Notes: generated by a model from the letters alone, not told the origin. A stretch of DNA of 64,000 nucleotides from Collinsella tanakaei (GCF_016902615.1 NZ_JACJMB010000004.1:1-64000); one strand, 5' to 3'; numbered from the stretch's first letter, positions 16,735-28,081 are shown. Translations and numbers: made by a program.

Positions 16735-17802
16735 ATGGAGCGCGTGGGGTTTGCGGTCGTGGGGACGAGTGCCATCGCGGAGGCTATGGTCGAGGCGATG
16801 GCGGGGGTCGATCGGGCCCAGTACGTGGGCAGCGTGTCGCGTTCTGCGGAGCGCGCAGCGAGCGTGACGGCTCGTCTGGGGGGCACGACTCCCTTTTTGA
16901 GTCGTGAGGCGGCGTGCGCATGTTCCGAGGTCGATGCGGTCTACATCGCGAGCCCCAACGCGCTCCATGCCGAGCAGGCGCTTGCCTGCATTCGCGCGGG
17001 GAAGCACGTGCTCGTTGAGAAGCCGCTCGCAGCGAACGAGGCCGAGGCCCAGATGGTGTTCGACGAGGCGCGCGCCCACGGTGTGGTTGCGATGGAGGCC
17101 ATGCGCTCGGTGCACGATCCGGGCCTAGACGTGATCCGCCGCGCGATCGAGCGCGTGGGGCAGGTGCGCCGGGCGAGCCTTCGGTTCGGCAAGTACTCGT
17201 CGCGCTATGACGAGGTGCTCGCGGGGCGTCAGACGAACATCTTCGACGCGCGCCTCGCAACCGGTGCGCTGATGGACATCGGCGTGTACTGCGTCGAGGC
17301 GATGGTCGCCCTGTTCGGCGCGCCGTCTGCCGTCGCTTGCGCGCCTGTGCTCATCGGGCATGCCGACACGCAAGCGACGGGCGGCGCGATCGACGGTGCG
17401 GGCACGATCATTGCCCGCTATGACAATAAGGTCGTAGAGCTCTCGTACTCCAAGATCACGCAGGATCTGCTGGCGTGCCAGGTCGAAGGCGAGCTGGGAA
17501 CCGTCACGTTTCGCGGGGCGTCCATTCCCTCGGAGGGGACGATACGCCTGCGTGCGCAGGCGGCGGCGCGGCAACAGGGGTACTCTGCGGGGGCGAGCGA
17601 CGCCGATCGAGTCGAGGAGCTCGCGTTCGAGCCGTGCGCCAACAACATGTGCTATGAGCTCGAGGATTTCGTAGGGTGCATCTGCGAGGGCGACAGCGTC
17701 GAGCCGTACCGTACGTTCACGATCGAGACGCTTTCCATTATGGATGAGGCGAGGCGCCAGGCGGGCATCGTGTTTCCCGAGGACGGGCGCGCGATGCGAT
17801 AG
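16735..17802 (+). CDS. Gfo/Idh/MocA-family NAD(P)-dependent oxidoreductase
   Basis: 355-aa protein. The N-terminal Rossmann domain starts MERVGFAVVGTSAIAEAM, where the usual GxGxxG is altered to GTSAIA. AVYIASPNALHAEQALACIRAGKHVLVEKPLA includes the family motif EKP (95-97). The C-terminal alpha/beta domain has GALMDIGVYCVEA, the GxxxDxGxY pattern of the family. The GAGGAGG ribosome-binding site is just before the ATG. Members oxidise or reduce sugars, inositols or related compounds; the substrate cannot be told. It lies between the PFL small subunit and the PFL activase, an unexpected position with no obvious link to PFL, although it has its own upstream spacing of about 160 bases and may have its own promoter. 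Confidence 0.85.
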   Translation: MERVGFAVVGTSAIAEAMVEAMAGVDRAQYVGSVSRSAERAASVTARLGGTTPFLSREAACACSEVDAVYIASPNALHAEQALACIRAGKHVLVEKPLAANEAEAQMVFDEARAHGVVAMEAMRSVHDPGLDVIRRAIERVGQVRRASLRFGKYSSRYDEVLAGRQTNIFDARLATGALMDIGVYCVEAMVALFGAPSAVACAPVLIGHADTQATGGAIDGAGTIIARYDNKVVELSYSKITQDLLACQVEGELGTVTFRGASIPSEGTIRLRAQAAARQQGYSAGASDADRVEELAFEPCANNMCYELEDFVGCICEGDSVEPYRTFTIETLSIMDEARRQAGIVFPEDGRAMR

Positions 17803-17857
17803 GGCATACCCGGCGCGCCGCCCGAAAGGCAAATAAAGAGAGGGGCAGTGGCGCGAT

Positions 17858-18670
17858 ATGGCACGAAAGACGTTCGATGCGGTCGGGGAACAGCCCCGGT
17901 CCGTCTATGCGCTCGGGCGCATCCATTCGGTTGAGAGCATGGGCACGGTCGATGGCCCGGGTATCCGGTTCGTGGTGTTTACGCAGGGCTGCCCCATGCG
18001 CTGCCTGTTCTGCCACAACCCCGATACCTGGCAGACCGGCCCCTCTGCGGGGTCGCTCGTGTCGGTGGAGCAGCTCGTCAATGAGTTCGAGAGCAACCGG
18101 GCGTTTTATCGCACGGGCGGCATTACCGTCTCAGGCGGGGAGCCGCTGCTGCAGCCTGAGTTCGTGGCCGACCTGTTCGCCGCGATGCACGCCCGTCCGG
18201 CGGGGCGGGTCCACACCTGCCTCGATAGCTGCGGCTACGCGTTCGACCCCGCGCATCCCGAGCGGGTTGGGCGCGTGCTCGACGAGTGCGACCTGGTGCT
18301 ACTCGACATCAAGCACGCGGACCCTGCCGGGCATCGCGCGCTCACGGGTCGCGACCCGGCGCGCATCCTGGCGTTCGGCGACGAGCTGGCGCGACGCGGC
18401 ATCAAGACGGTAATCCGCCACGTTATCGTGCCGGGATACACGGATACGGTGGAGGAGTGCACGGCGCTCGGACGCCTGATCGCCCCGTGGGGCAACGTCG
18501 TGGGGCTCGAGATGCTGCCGTATCACACCATGGGCGTGGTCAAGTACGAGCAGCTCGGTCTTGCGTATCCGCTCGAAGGCGTGCCGCCGATGGACAAGGA
18601 GCGCATTCCCGAGCTGCGCGCCGCTGTGCTTGGCGGGATGCGGGCCGCACGCGCCTCGTCGGGAGCCTGA
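17858..18670 (+). CDS. pflA: pyruvate formate-lyase activating enzyme
   Basis: 270-aa radical SAM enzyme that installs the glycyl radical in pyruvate formate-lyase. The cluster motif is Cys45-Cys49-Cys52 in CPMRCLFC, followed by HNPDTW as in E. coli PflA (CLYCHNRDTW). FTQGCPM precedes it; GGITVSGGEPLLQPEF is the SAM-binding GGE segment, and VLLDIKH is conserved. Near the end, LGLEMLPYHTMGVVKYEQLGL matches the PflA C-terminus. The N-terminus is about 20 residues longer than in E. coli. It lies one gene after the split pyruvate formate-lyase, so its target must be the radical glycine on the separate 83-aa subunit. Confidence 0.93.
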   Translation: MARKTFDAVGEQPRSVYALGRIHSVESMGTVDGPGIRFVVFTQGCPMRCLFCHNPDTWQTGPSAGSLVSVEQLVNEFESNRAFYRTGGITVSGGEPLLQPEFVADLFAAMHARPAGRVHTCLDSCGYAFDPAHPERVGRVLDECDLVLLDIKHADPAGHRALTGRDPARILAFGDELARRGIKTVIRHVIVPGYTDTVEECTALGRLIAPWGNVVGLEMLPYHTMGVVKYEQLGLAYPLEGVPPMDKERIPELRAAVLGGMRAARASSGA

Positions 18671-18776
18671 TGGCGCAGGGGGATTGCCTTCGCACGTCGC
18701 GGTGAGCGGGCAGTTGGGGCCGCTCATCGCGCCCTGCGCCGCGACGTTCGCCGTGCATATACATAAGATATTGTTC

Positions 18777-18903
18777 GGGGTACGATTTTTCGGTGCGAAT
18801 CGTCCATACGAGAAATACCCCGTATCATTCCCGCAGGAACGAACTGCGGAAATGATACGGGGTATGTTCCTGGTGGGCGCAGGGCACCGAAAAATCGTAC
18901 CCC
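18777..18903. repeat. 127-bp nested palindromic element
   Basis: Outer arms of 20 bp (18777-18796 and 18884-18903, GGGGTACG ... CGTACCCC) and inner arms of 22 bp with one mismatch (18815-18836 and 18844-18865, ATACCCCG ... CGGGGTAT), with a 7-base apex. It lies between the convergent pflA and moaC-mobB genes. The layered structure resembles a MITE or a pair of nested REP elements rather than a terminator. The rest of the intergenic region (18671-18776 and 18904-19035) holds no gene. Confidence 0.8.
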
Positions 18904-19035
18904 TCATCATGTTTTATATTACGTGCCCTTTTCAGCCGCTTTGATGCGACATGGTTTTATGCACATACAAATAGTTCTACCAGGTCAGATACTTAATAGT
19001 ATACAGACCGGTCAGATGGTCGAAATTGATACTGT

Positions 19036-19069
19036 CGGCAGCCGGGTGCCCTGGGGCGACCGGCTGCCG
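19036..19069 (-). terminator. hairpin after moaC-mobB
   Basis: Perfect 10-bp stem CGGCAGCCGG (19036-19045) with CCGGCTGCCG (19060-19069), 31 bases beyond the stop on the minus strand. No T-run follows, so termination is uncertain. Confidence 0.4.
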
Positions 19070-19099
19070 GCAGGGGTGCTGCGAGGTGCGGGTAGCGCG

Positions 19100-20344
19100 C
19101 TACCTCCCCAGCCATTTCATGATGAAGTTCACGATCGCCGCCGCGTCGTTGATGCTGATGAACGGCGGCAGCGTGCGGGGCGCTCCGGTCTCGGTGGCCT
19201 CGCGCGTCGCGCGGGCGCGGAAATCGCGCTCCACGACGTCGTTGCAGGCGATGGCGACCGTGTTGCCGTCGATGAGGTCGAACGAGGTGTCGCCGCGCAG
19301 ACGGTCGACGCCGGAGCGCGTGACCACGATGTTGGGGAGGCCCGCCGTCTTGTAGCCCTCGACGATGACGATATCGACATCGGTGTAGTGCGTGAGCAGG
19401 TCCGTGACGGGAACCTCGCCCTCGGTATAGGCGTATTCGGCGTACTGCCCCGGGGCGATAAGTCCCACGTGTCGGCTTCCCGCCTGCGCATGGCGCCAGG
19501 AGTCCTTGCCGGGCTGATCGATCTCGAAGCCCTTATGGCCGTGGTGCTTGATGGTGCCCACGCGCAACCCGCGCTGCGTGAGACGCGTGATGACCTTCTC
19601 GACAAGCGTCGTTTTGCCGGAATTCTGGTACCCGATGAAGGCGAGCGCGGGTGCGGGCGTCGCCGACCCGGGGCCGCCGGGCAGCGGCGAGACGGGTTCG
19701 GCCGGCTCCTGCTCGGTCTTTTCCACCTCGGGCTGCGGAGCTTCTTCTGCTGCGCCGGCGCGGTTCCACACGCCCGAGCGGCCGCCCTCCTTGTGCAGCA
19801 GGCGCACGTCCACGATCTCCATGCCGCGGTCGACAGCCTTGCACATGTCGTAGATGGTGAGGCAGGCGACCGATGCCGCGCAGAGCGCCTCCATCTCGAT
19901 GCCGGTGACGCCGGTGACGCCGAGCGTCGCGGTGACGTGGAAGCCGACGCGGCCGTCCTCGCGCGCACCCTCGCCGGTGGCGGGGATGGGCTCGATATCG
20001 ACCTTGCTCTTCGTGATCATGAGCGGATGGCACATGGGGATAAGGTCGCTCGTGCGCTTGGATGCCATGATGCCGGCGATGCGCGCGCAGGCGAGAACGT
20101 CGCCCTTCTTCGCACGGTCCTCGAGCACCATCGCCTGGGTCTCGGGGTGCATGAGGATGGAGCCCTCGGCGATGGCGAGTCGCTGCGTGGTCGCCTTCTC
20201 GGACACGTCGACCATGCGGACGTCGCCCTTTTCGTCGACGTGGGTCAGGGTGTCGCGGTAGGCGTCTCGCTCTTTGGGCGCGGCCGCCCTGTGGGCCGCG
20301 TTCGCCTTGGGCTGTGCGGTTGCTTTCGTCGTTCGTCTCGCCAT
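19100..20344 (-). CDS. moaC/mobB: MoaC-MobB fusion for molybdenum cofactor synthesis
   Basis: 414-aa two-domain protein. Residues about 32-194 are cyclic pyranopterin monophosphate synthase (MoaC): [26 protein letters not shown] (104-108 region) and [16 protein letters not shown] are family hallmarks. A proline/glutamate-rich linker (195-232) follows. Residues about 233-414 are MobB, a GTP-binding adaptor of cofactor maturation: P-loop GYQNSGKTT (238-246), then [28 protein letters not shown] and DIVIVEGYK. The ATG at 20344 is 5 bases past the moaA stop, with GGAGG inside the end of moaA, so translation is probably coupled. MoaC and MobB act at opposite ends of the pathway, so the fusion is more likely organisational than catalytic. 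Confidence 0.9.
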   Translation of the reverse strand: MARRTTKATAQPKANAAHRAAAPKERDAYRDTLTHVDEKGDVRMVDVSEKATTQRLAIAEGSILMHPETQAMVLEDRAKKGDVLACARIAGIMASKRTSDLIPMCHPLMITKSKVDIEPIPATGEGAREDGRVGFHVTATLGVTGVTGIEMEALCAASVACLTIYDMCKAVDRGMEIVDVRLLHKEGGRSGVWNRAGAAEEAPQPEVEKTEQEPAEPVSPLPGGPGSATPAPALAFIGYQNSGKTTLVEKVITRLTQRGLRVGTIKHHGHKGFEIDQPGKDSWRHAQAGSRHVGLIAPGQYAEYAYTEGEVPVTDLLTHYTDVDIVIVEGYKTAGLPNIVVTRSGVDRLRGDTSFDLIDGNTVAIACNDVVERDFRARATREATETGAPRTLPPFISINDAAAIVNFIMKWLGR

Positions 20345-20348
20345 GGCG

Positions 20349-21425
20349 TCAGCCTCCGATCTGTGACATGAAGCGCGCGGTGCCGTCGGTCGTCTCGTGC
20401 TCGAGCGGCTTGTGGTGCACGGCGTCGCGGTAGATGGCGAGCACGCGCGCGTCGTCGCTTGCGCGCAGCGCGTCGCGCACCGGATACTCGTCATCCGAGA
20501 ACAGGCAGGGCCGCAGCTTGCCGTCTGCAGTCAGGCGCAGGCGGTTGCAGCGGTTGCAGAAGTGGTTGGACATCGCCGAGATGAAGCCCACGGTACCCTG
20601 CGCGCCCGCAAACCGCCAATACTGCGCAGGGCCGGCGCCTGCCGGCGCGTGCTCACCTACGGGCAGAAGCGGGCCGACCCCGGCGCGCTTTCCGGCTTCG
20701 GAGATCTGCTCGCGAAGCTCATCGGAGGGCACGATGTCCGTCACGTCCCAGGCTTCCGGATGCAGCTCGGGGGCGGCACCGGAGACGCCGGGCGGGCAGT
20801 GGGGCTCGTTTTTGCAGGCGCCGATGGTCTCCTCGCTGCCGATGGGCATGTACTCGATGAAGCGGACGTGCACCGGTCGGTCGATCGAGAGCCGGGCGAG
20901 GCCGAACGTGTCCTGCTTGAGCCTGCGCACGACGACGGTGTTGACCTTGACCGGGTCGAAGCCGAAGGCGAGCGCGGCGTCGATGCCGGCGAGCGCCTGC
21001 TCCAGGCGACCCAGGCGGGTGATGCGGGCGAACTGATCGGCGTCGAGCGTGTCGAGCGAGATGTTGACGCGGTCGAGCCCGGCGTCACGCAGCTCGGGCG
21101 CCAAGCGCGGCAGCAGGGCGCCGTTCGTGGTGAGGGAGATGTCCTCGATCTCGGGAATGGCGCGGATCTCGCGGATGAGCGGGACGATGCGGTGGCTCAC
21201 CAGCGGTTCGCCGCCGGTGAGGCGGATCCGCCGGATGCCCTCCTGCGCGACGAGGCGGACGAAGCGCGCGATCTCCTCGGCCGAGAGCAGCTCATCGTGT
21301 CCGCGCGCGGCCACGCCCTCGGCGGGCATGCAGTAGACGCAGCGGTAGTTGCACTTATCTGTTACGGAGATGCGCAGGTAGGAGATGCTGCGCCCGTATT
21401 CGTCGTGAAGGTCGTGGGATGCCAA
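20349..21425 (-). CDS. moaA: GTP 3',8-cyclase MoaA
   Basis: 358-aa radical SAM enzyme for the first step of molybdenum cofactor synthesis. The N-terminal cluster is Cys25-Cys29-Cys32 in [13 protein letters not shown], followed by LTGGEPL. The second cluster is in [23 protein letters not shown]. The chain ends in GG, as required for activity in MoaA. Compared with E. coli MoaA there is an extra segment of about 25 residues with two Cys (GACKNEPHC) before the final third. The start is taken as TTG at 21425, because GGGAGG is ten bases upstream and the protein then begins [20 protein letters not shown] as in homologues. No ATG is available at this position, and longer readings run into the divergent luxS leader. 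Confidence 0.88.
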   Translation of the reverse strand: MASHDLHDEYGRSISYLRISVTDKCNYRCVYCMPAEGVAARGHDELLSAEEIARFVRLVAQEGIRRIRLTGGEPLVSHRIVPLIREIRAIPEIEDISLTTNGALLPRLAPELRDAGLDRVNISLDTLDADQFARITRLGRLEQALAGIDAALAFGFDPVKVNTVVVRRLKQDTFGLARLSIDRPVHVRFIEYMPIGSEETIGACKNEPHCPPGVSGAAPELHPEAWDVTDIVPSDELREQISEAGKRAGVGPLLPVGEHAPAGAGPAQYWRFAGAQGTVGFISAMSNHFCNRCNRLRLTADGKLRPCLFSDDEYPVRDALRASDDARVLAIYRDAVHHKPLEHETTDGTARFMSQIGG

Positions 21426-21580
21426 GATGCCCTGCCCTCCCAGGTTGGATGATATTCGTTTAAGAATAACACCGATATGCGGGACCAACAGGGCACCGGG
21501 CAAAGCATTCCGCGCGCGTCGGTGCGCAGGCGTGCTGTGCGCATGGGCGCCGCACACCTGTGCGCGACCGGTGTCGTGCG

Positions 21581-21600
21581 CCCGTGCTATGCTGCACGGG
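21581..21600 (+). promoter_or_regulatory. luxS promoter -10 enclosed by a perfect palindrome
   Basis: CCCGTGC (21581-21587) and GCACGGG (21594-21600) exactly flank TATGCT (21588-21593), a good -10 hexamer, 48 bases before the luxS start. An operator centred on the -10 box would give tight repression. No strong -35 was seen. Confidence 0.5.
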
Positions 21601-21647
21601 AAAGCGCATGCGGCACGTGTGCCTGCGGACGCGAAAGGGGATTTGCC

Positions 21648-22136
21648 ATGGATAAGATCGCAAGCTTCACCGTCAACCATCTCGTGCTCGAGCCGGGCGT
21701 CTACGTGTCACGCCAAGATCGCGACCCGGCGACCGGGGCTATCGTCACGACGTTCGATATCCGTCTCACCGCGCCGAACCGTGAGCCGGTCATGAATACA
21801 GCCGAGTGCCATACCATCGAGCATCTGGGTGCGACGTTTCTGCGGAACCATCCCGTCTGGGCGCCACGCGTCGTCTACTTCGGCCCCATGGGATGTCGCA
21901 CGGGCTTCTACCTGGTGGTGTTCGGTGAGGTGAGCTCGGAGGAGATCCTGCCGCTCGTGCGCGAGCTCTTCGCGTTCGTGCGCGACTTCACCGGCGAGAT
22001 CCCGGGCGCCCGTCCGGAGGAGTGCGGCAACTACCTCGACCAGAATCTCCCGATGGCGCGCTGGCTCGCGGAGCGCTACCTCACGCGCGACCTAGCCGAG
22101 GCCGATGAGAGCCGCCTGCACTATCAGGAGGCATAG
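21648..22136 (+). CDS. luxS: S-ribosylhomocysteine lyase LuxS
   Basis: 162-aa metalloenzyme that cleaves S-ribosylhomocysteine to homocysteine and DPD, the AI-2 precursor. The metal ligands are His55 and His59 in ECHTIEHL and Cys126 in EECGNY; the catalytic Cys83 is in MGCRTGFY. Length and motifs match typical LuxS (about 155-170 aa). The ATG at 21648 has GAAAGGGG upstream. The partner nucleosidase gene (mtn/pfs) is not in the window. Homocysteine made here would feed the methionine synthase encoded at 45.9-49.2 kb. The next gene, a phosphatase, is 60 bases downstream and may be co-transcribed. Confidence 0.95.
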   Translation: MDKIASFTVNHLVLEPGVYVSRQDRDPATGAIVTTFDIRLTAPNREPVMNTAECHTIEHLGATFLRNHPVWAPRVVYFGPMGCRTGFYLVVFGEVSSEEILPLVRELFAFVRDFTGEIPGARPEECGNYLDQNLPMARWLAERYLTRDLAEADESRLHYQEA

Positions 22137-22196
22137 GCCGGCTTCGGGTCGGTGTGCGCGCACCCGGCGAAACGAGCAAACTCGGACAGAGAGGAC

Positions 22197-22769
22197 ATGA
22201 TGGCAACGCTGTATCTCATGCGTCACGGCCAGACGCTGTTCAATGTGCTGAAGCGCAAACAGGGGTGGTGTGACTCGCCGCTGACAGAGCTTGGTATCGA
22301 GCAGGCGCGCCGTGCCGGTGCGTGGTTCGCTGGGCAGGGGATTTCGTTCGACCACGCGTACGCAAGCACGTCGGAGCGCGCTTGCGACACGATGGAGCTC
22401 GTGGCGCCGGGGATGCCCTATGAGCGGGTAAAGGGCCTGAAGGAGTGGAACTTCGGCACGTTCGAGGGGCTCACGGAGGACACGAACCCGCCGCTGCCCT
22501 ACGGCGATTTCTACGTGCCGTTCGGCGGTGAGGGAGAGATGGAGCTCCGTGCGCGCCTGATGGCCACGATCGACGAGATCATGCGCAGGCCCGGCCACGA
22601 CAGCGTGCTCGCGGTGAGCCACGGTGCAGCATGCGCCCAGGTCCTGCGCGCGCTCGGGTATGACTGGCGCAAGGATGGCAAGCGCTTGGGCAACTGCTGC
22701 ATCATTCGCCTTGGGTTCGATGCCGAGACGGGCTTTACCGTCGAGGACCTGGTGAATCCGAACGACTGA
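22197..22769 (+). CDS. histidine phosphatase family protein
   Basis: 190-aa member of the phosphoglycerate mutase-like branch-1 histidine phosphatases. LMRHGQTLFN holds the phosphorylated His of the RHG motif; DHAYASTSERACDTMEL contains the second Arg; LKEWNFGTFEGL is the conserved Glu segment; LAVSHGAAC carries the second catalytic His. The ATG pair at 22197/22200 follows AGAGAGG. Likely substrates are small phosphomonoesters; similar proteins are annotated as PGM, CobC or GpmB, and the sequence cannot separate these. Confidence 0.85.
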   Translation: MMATLYLMRHGQTLFNVLKRKQGWCDSPLTELGIEQARRAGAWFAGQGISFDHAYASTSERACDTMELVAPGMPYERVKGLKEWNFGTFEGLTEDTNPPLPYGDFYVPFGGEGEMELRARLMATIDEIMRRPGHDSVLAVSHGAACAQVLRALGYDWRKDGKRLGNCCIIRLGFDAETGFTVEDLVNPND

Positions 22770-22784
22770 TTGAGCCGCCAACCG

Positions 22785-22849
22785 AACCGCCGGTCGAGGC
22801 GTGCTGCACCTGGGCCCCTTCCGGGCGCGGTCCGCCCCGGTCGGCGGTT
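22785..22849 (-). terminator. possible terminator between convergent phosphatase and RpiR genes
   Basis: AACCGCC (22785-22791) pairs with GGCGGTT (22843-22849), with further GC-rich pairing inside. It directly follows the rpiR stop on the minus strand and lies 16 bases past the phosphatase stop. No T-run, so weak. Confidence 0.3.
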
Positions 22850-22851
22850 AC

Positions 22852-23757
22852 TTATATGCCCTTGTCGGGTTCTGGTGAGAGGCGCGTGTAGGGGAGCGCC
22901 CGCTTGAGAAAGCCCGCGCTCCTATCGTAGTCGGCGGCGAAGACGCAGCTGAACAGCGAATCGAGCACGAACTGCACGGAGATATGGCTCGCGAACTGCG
23001 TGATGCGCTCCTGCAGGTGCTCGGCGTCGCTCACGAGCAGGTAGCAGGCGAGCCCGGGGTGGCGCCGCCTCGCCGCTGCGGTGCCGATGTAGATCACGGG
23101 TACGCGCCGCTCGGCGAGCAGCGCCAGCTTGCGGTCGATATCGGGTGCAAGCCCCGAGTACGAGATGAACAGCGCGACATCATGTTCGTCGCTTGCCAGG
23201 GCGCACCGGTATTGGCGCTCGACGTCCGCATGGCAGAAGGCGTCACGCCCGATGGAGAGCAGCCGGTCGCAGAACATCTGCGCGGGGTGCAGGTTGTGCG
23301 ACTGCGTGTAGATGCCGATGCGCCGTGCGCCCCCGATGAGCTGGGCGGCGCGCACGAGCTCGGCGGTGTCGAGCACCTCGCAGGTGTCGCGCACCGTGGT
23401 GGCGTACAGCGAGCGCATCTGCGGAACGATGCGGCCGGGCTGCTCGCCGGGACCGAAGGGGAAGTTGATGTCCACGTCGGAGATCTGGCCGGCGCATACC
23501 GCGGCCGCGCGGGCGATCTCGACCTTGAGCTCTTTGAACCCCTCGAGGCCGATCTTTTTGCAGAAGCGGTGGATGCTTGCGATCGAGACGCTGGCCGCGT
23601 GGGCGAACTCCTTGATGGACACCTCCTGGAGCCGCTCTCCCATGGAGAGGATGACCGATGCGATCTGCTGCTCGGTTGGGGTGAGACCCCGCTCATCGCG
23701 GATGCGTCGGCGGATATCCAAGGCTAGCTCCTCTCGAAAAGTATCAAAATGTATCAT
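22852..23757 (-). CDS. RpiR/MurR-type transcriptional regulator
   Basis: 301-aa regulator with an N-terminal RpiR helix-turn-helix domain (about 1-77: LTPTEQQIASVILSMGERLQEVSIKEFAHAASVSIASIHRFCKKIGLEGFKELK, typical throughout) and a C-terminal SIS sugar-phosphate-binding domain (about 125-265, including GARRIGIYTQSHN and DVALFISYSGLAPD). Such regulators sense phosphosugars and control uptake and catabolism. It is divergent from a 6-phospho-beta-glucosidase gene, so control of beta-glucoside use is the natural inference. A direct repeat GTATCA at 23741-23746 and 23751-23756 overlaps its own start codon and could be an autoregulatory site. The start is uncertain because no strong ribosome-binding site is seen. 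Confidence 0.88.
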   Translation of the reverse strand: MIHFDTFREELALDIRRRIRDERGLTPTEQQIASVILSMGERLQEVSIKEFAHAASVSIASIHRFCKKIGLEGFKELKVEIARAAAVCAGQISDVDINFPFGPGEQPGRIVPQMRSLYATTVRDTCEVLDTAELVRAAQLIGGARRIGIYTQSHNLHPAQMFCDRLLSIGRDAFCHADVERQYRCALASDEHDVALFISYSGLAPDIDRKLALLAERRVPVIYIGTAAARRRHPGLACYLLVSDAEHLQERITQFASHISVQFVLDSLFSCVFAADYDRSAGFLKRALPYTRLSPEPDKGI

Positions 23758-23814
23758 ACCGCTGCACAACGTGCTATGTTCCATAAAAAGAAGTGTCTGT
23801 TGTGGCGCGCGCGA

Positions 23815-23844
23815 TTGAGTGGGGCGCCCGCGGGGGCATACAGT
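23815..23844 (+). promoter_or_regulatory. probable promoter of the first 6-phospho-beta-glucosidase gene
   Basis: TTGAGT (23815-23820) and TACAGT (23839-23844) with an 18-base spacer, 80 bases before the ATG. An inverted repeat GCGACCG (23859-23865)/CGGTCGC (23898-23904) follows in the untranslated leader and could be an operator or an mRNA hairpin. Confidence 0.4.
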
Positions 23845-23908
23845 AGCTATGAGGAGACGCGACCGTGCCCGCAGAGGGGCGGGAAGCGATGATGCCGCGG
23901 TCGCCTGA

Positions 23909-25351
<1,443 letters not shown>

Positions 25352-25356
25352 GTCTC

Positions 25357-25455
25357 ATGTGGATGGCCATCGCCGTGGTGCTCGCCATGGTCATCAGCTT
25401 CCTCCTGACGTTCTTCTTCTATGATCCCAACAAGTCCGCAAAGCAGGCGGCATAG
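25357..25455 (+). pseudogene. C-terminal remnant of a PTS EIIC permease (or a 32-aa membrane peptide)
   Basis: A 32-codon frame encodes one hydrophobic helix (MAIAVVLAMVISFLLTFFF) followed by YDPNKSAKQAA. This resembles the last transmembrane helix and end of the beta-glucoside EIIC permease (BglF/BglP type), which usually ends with an ISFxLTxxFGF-like helix. Only weak Shine-Dalgarno potential precedes it, and it lies 5 bases after the glucosidase stop. An intact EIIBC gene would be expected next to phospho-beta-glucosidases but none is in the window. The best explanation is deletion of the permease leaving its tail; an expressed small membrane protein cannot be excluded. Confidence 0.5.
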
Positions 25456-25557
25456 GCTTCATCGCCTTTGGGGCGGCGGCCGGGCGCTTATCGAGCCCGT
25501 CGCCGCCCACTTCATCTCGGCCATCTGCGGCCGAGTGCGGCATCGGGGCTCGTTTGA

Positions 25558-27093
<1,536 letters not shown>

Positions 27094-27110
27094 ACTGACA
27101 GCTCGAGTTC

Positions 27111-27145
27111 CCGGCTCCATGGGGGTTGTCCTCACATGGAGCCGG
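27111..27145 (+). terminator. hairpin after second glucosidase gene
   Basis: Perfect 11-bp stem CCGGCTCCATG (27111-27121) with CATGGAGCCGG (27135-27145), starting 17 bases past the stop. Without a T-run it may allow read-through into the HAD gene 24 bases further on. Confidence 0.5.
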
Positions 27146-27168
27146 TCTGATATCGGAAGGGGCGGCGC

Positions 27169-28008
27169 ATGTCCGACAAGAAGGTGATCTTTCTCGATGT
27201 GGACGGCACGATCACCACGTACGAGAACGTGATTCCCGCATCCGCCAAGCGCGCGATCCGCGCTGCGCGCGCCCGCGGCCACAAGGTGCTCATGTGCACC
27301 GGTCGCAGCAAGGCGGAAAACCCGCCCGAGCTGATCGAGATCGGATTCGACGGCATGATCGGCGGCAACGGCAGCTATGTAGAGGTCGACGATCAGGTGC
27401 TCATGCATGTACATGTGAGCTCCGAGCAGTGCGCACACATCGTGGACTGGTGTCATGGGCGCGGGCTCGAGTTCTACCTCGAGAGCAACAACGGCCTGTT
27501 CGCGAGCGAGAACTTCCGCGAGGCCGCGCGCCCGGTGCTGCGACGCTACGCGGGGCGCAAGGGCGTCGAGGGGGCGGATCGGCTCGAGACCGACGACGTC
27601 ATGCACGGCATGGTCTATGGTGCCGAGCTGTACCGCGACGACGTCAACAAGGTGAGCTTCATCCTGTCGAGCTATCAGGATTACCTGGACGCCGTCGAGG
27701 AGTTTTCCGACATGAAGGTCGGTACGTGGGGCGGCGCGGGTGAGACCGCGCTGTTCGGCGATGTGGCCACGAAGGATATCGACAAGGCCGTGGCGGTCGA
27801 GAAGGTGGTCGAGCACCTGGGGGCCGGCCCGTCCGACACCATCGCCATGGGCGACGCGAAGGTCGATATCCCGATGTTTCAGGCCTGCGCGACGAGCGTG
27901 TGCATGGGCAGCGGAGGCGAAGAGGCCAAGACGGCCGCCGACTTTGTGACCACTGACGTTGCCGAAGACGGCCTTTGGAACGCTTTCTCGCGTCTCGGTC
28001 TGGTGTAG
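27169..28008 (+). CDS. HAD-superfamily (Cof-type) phosphatase
   Basis: 279-aa HAD-IIB hydrolase. Motif I is FLDVDGTIT with nucleophile Asp10 and Asp12; motif II Thr is in MCTGRS; motif III/IV is KAVAVEKVVEHLG followed by IAMGDAKVDIPMF, where the final Asp residues bind Mg2+. The C2-type cap lies between about residues 85 and 190. GAAGGGG precedes the ATG. Cof-type enzymes dephosphorylate sugar phosphates or FMN. Its place after two 6-phospho-beta-glucosidases suggests relief of sugar-phosphate stress, which is inference. Confidence 0.88.
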   Translation: MSDKKVIFLDVDGTITTYENVIPASAKRAIRAARARGHKVLMCTGRSKAENPPELIEIGFDGMIGGNGSYVEVDDQVLMHVHVSSEQCAHIVDWCHGRGLEFYLESNNGLFASENFREAARPVLRRYAGRKGVEGADRLETDDVMHGMVYGAELYRDDVNKVSFILSSYQDYLDAVEEFSDMKVGTWGGAGETALFGDVATKDIDKAVAVEKVVEHLGAGPSDTIAMGDAKVDIPMFQACATSVCMGSGGEEAKTAADFVTTDVAEDGLWNAFSRLGLV

Positions 28009-28081
28009 GCGAGTAAAGTATGGATATACAACGGGGTCCAAATGAGCAGGGGGTGCCCCGACCGGTAAGGAGTGATTAACC

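Noticed and set aside
21426-21680. N-terminal extension of MoaA by about 85 residues
   Set aside because: The extra part is not MoaA-like and would overlap the luxS promoter; a TTG start with a good ribosome-binding site fits homologues.
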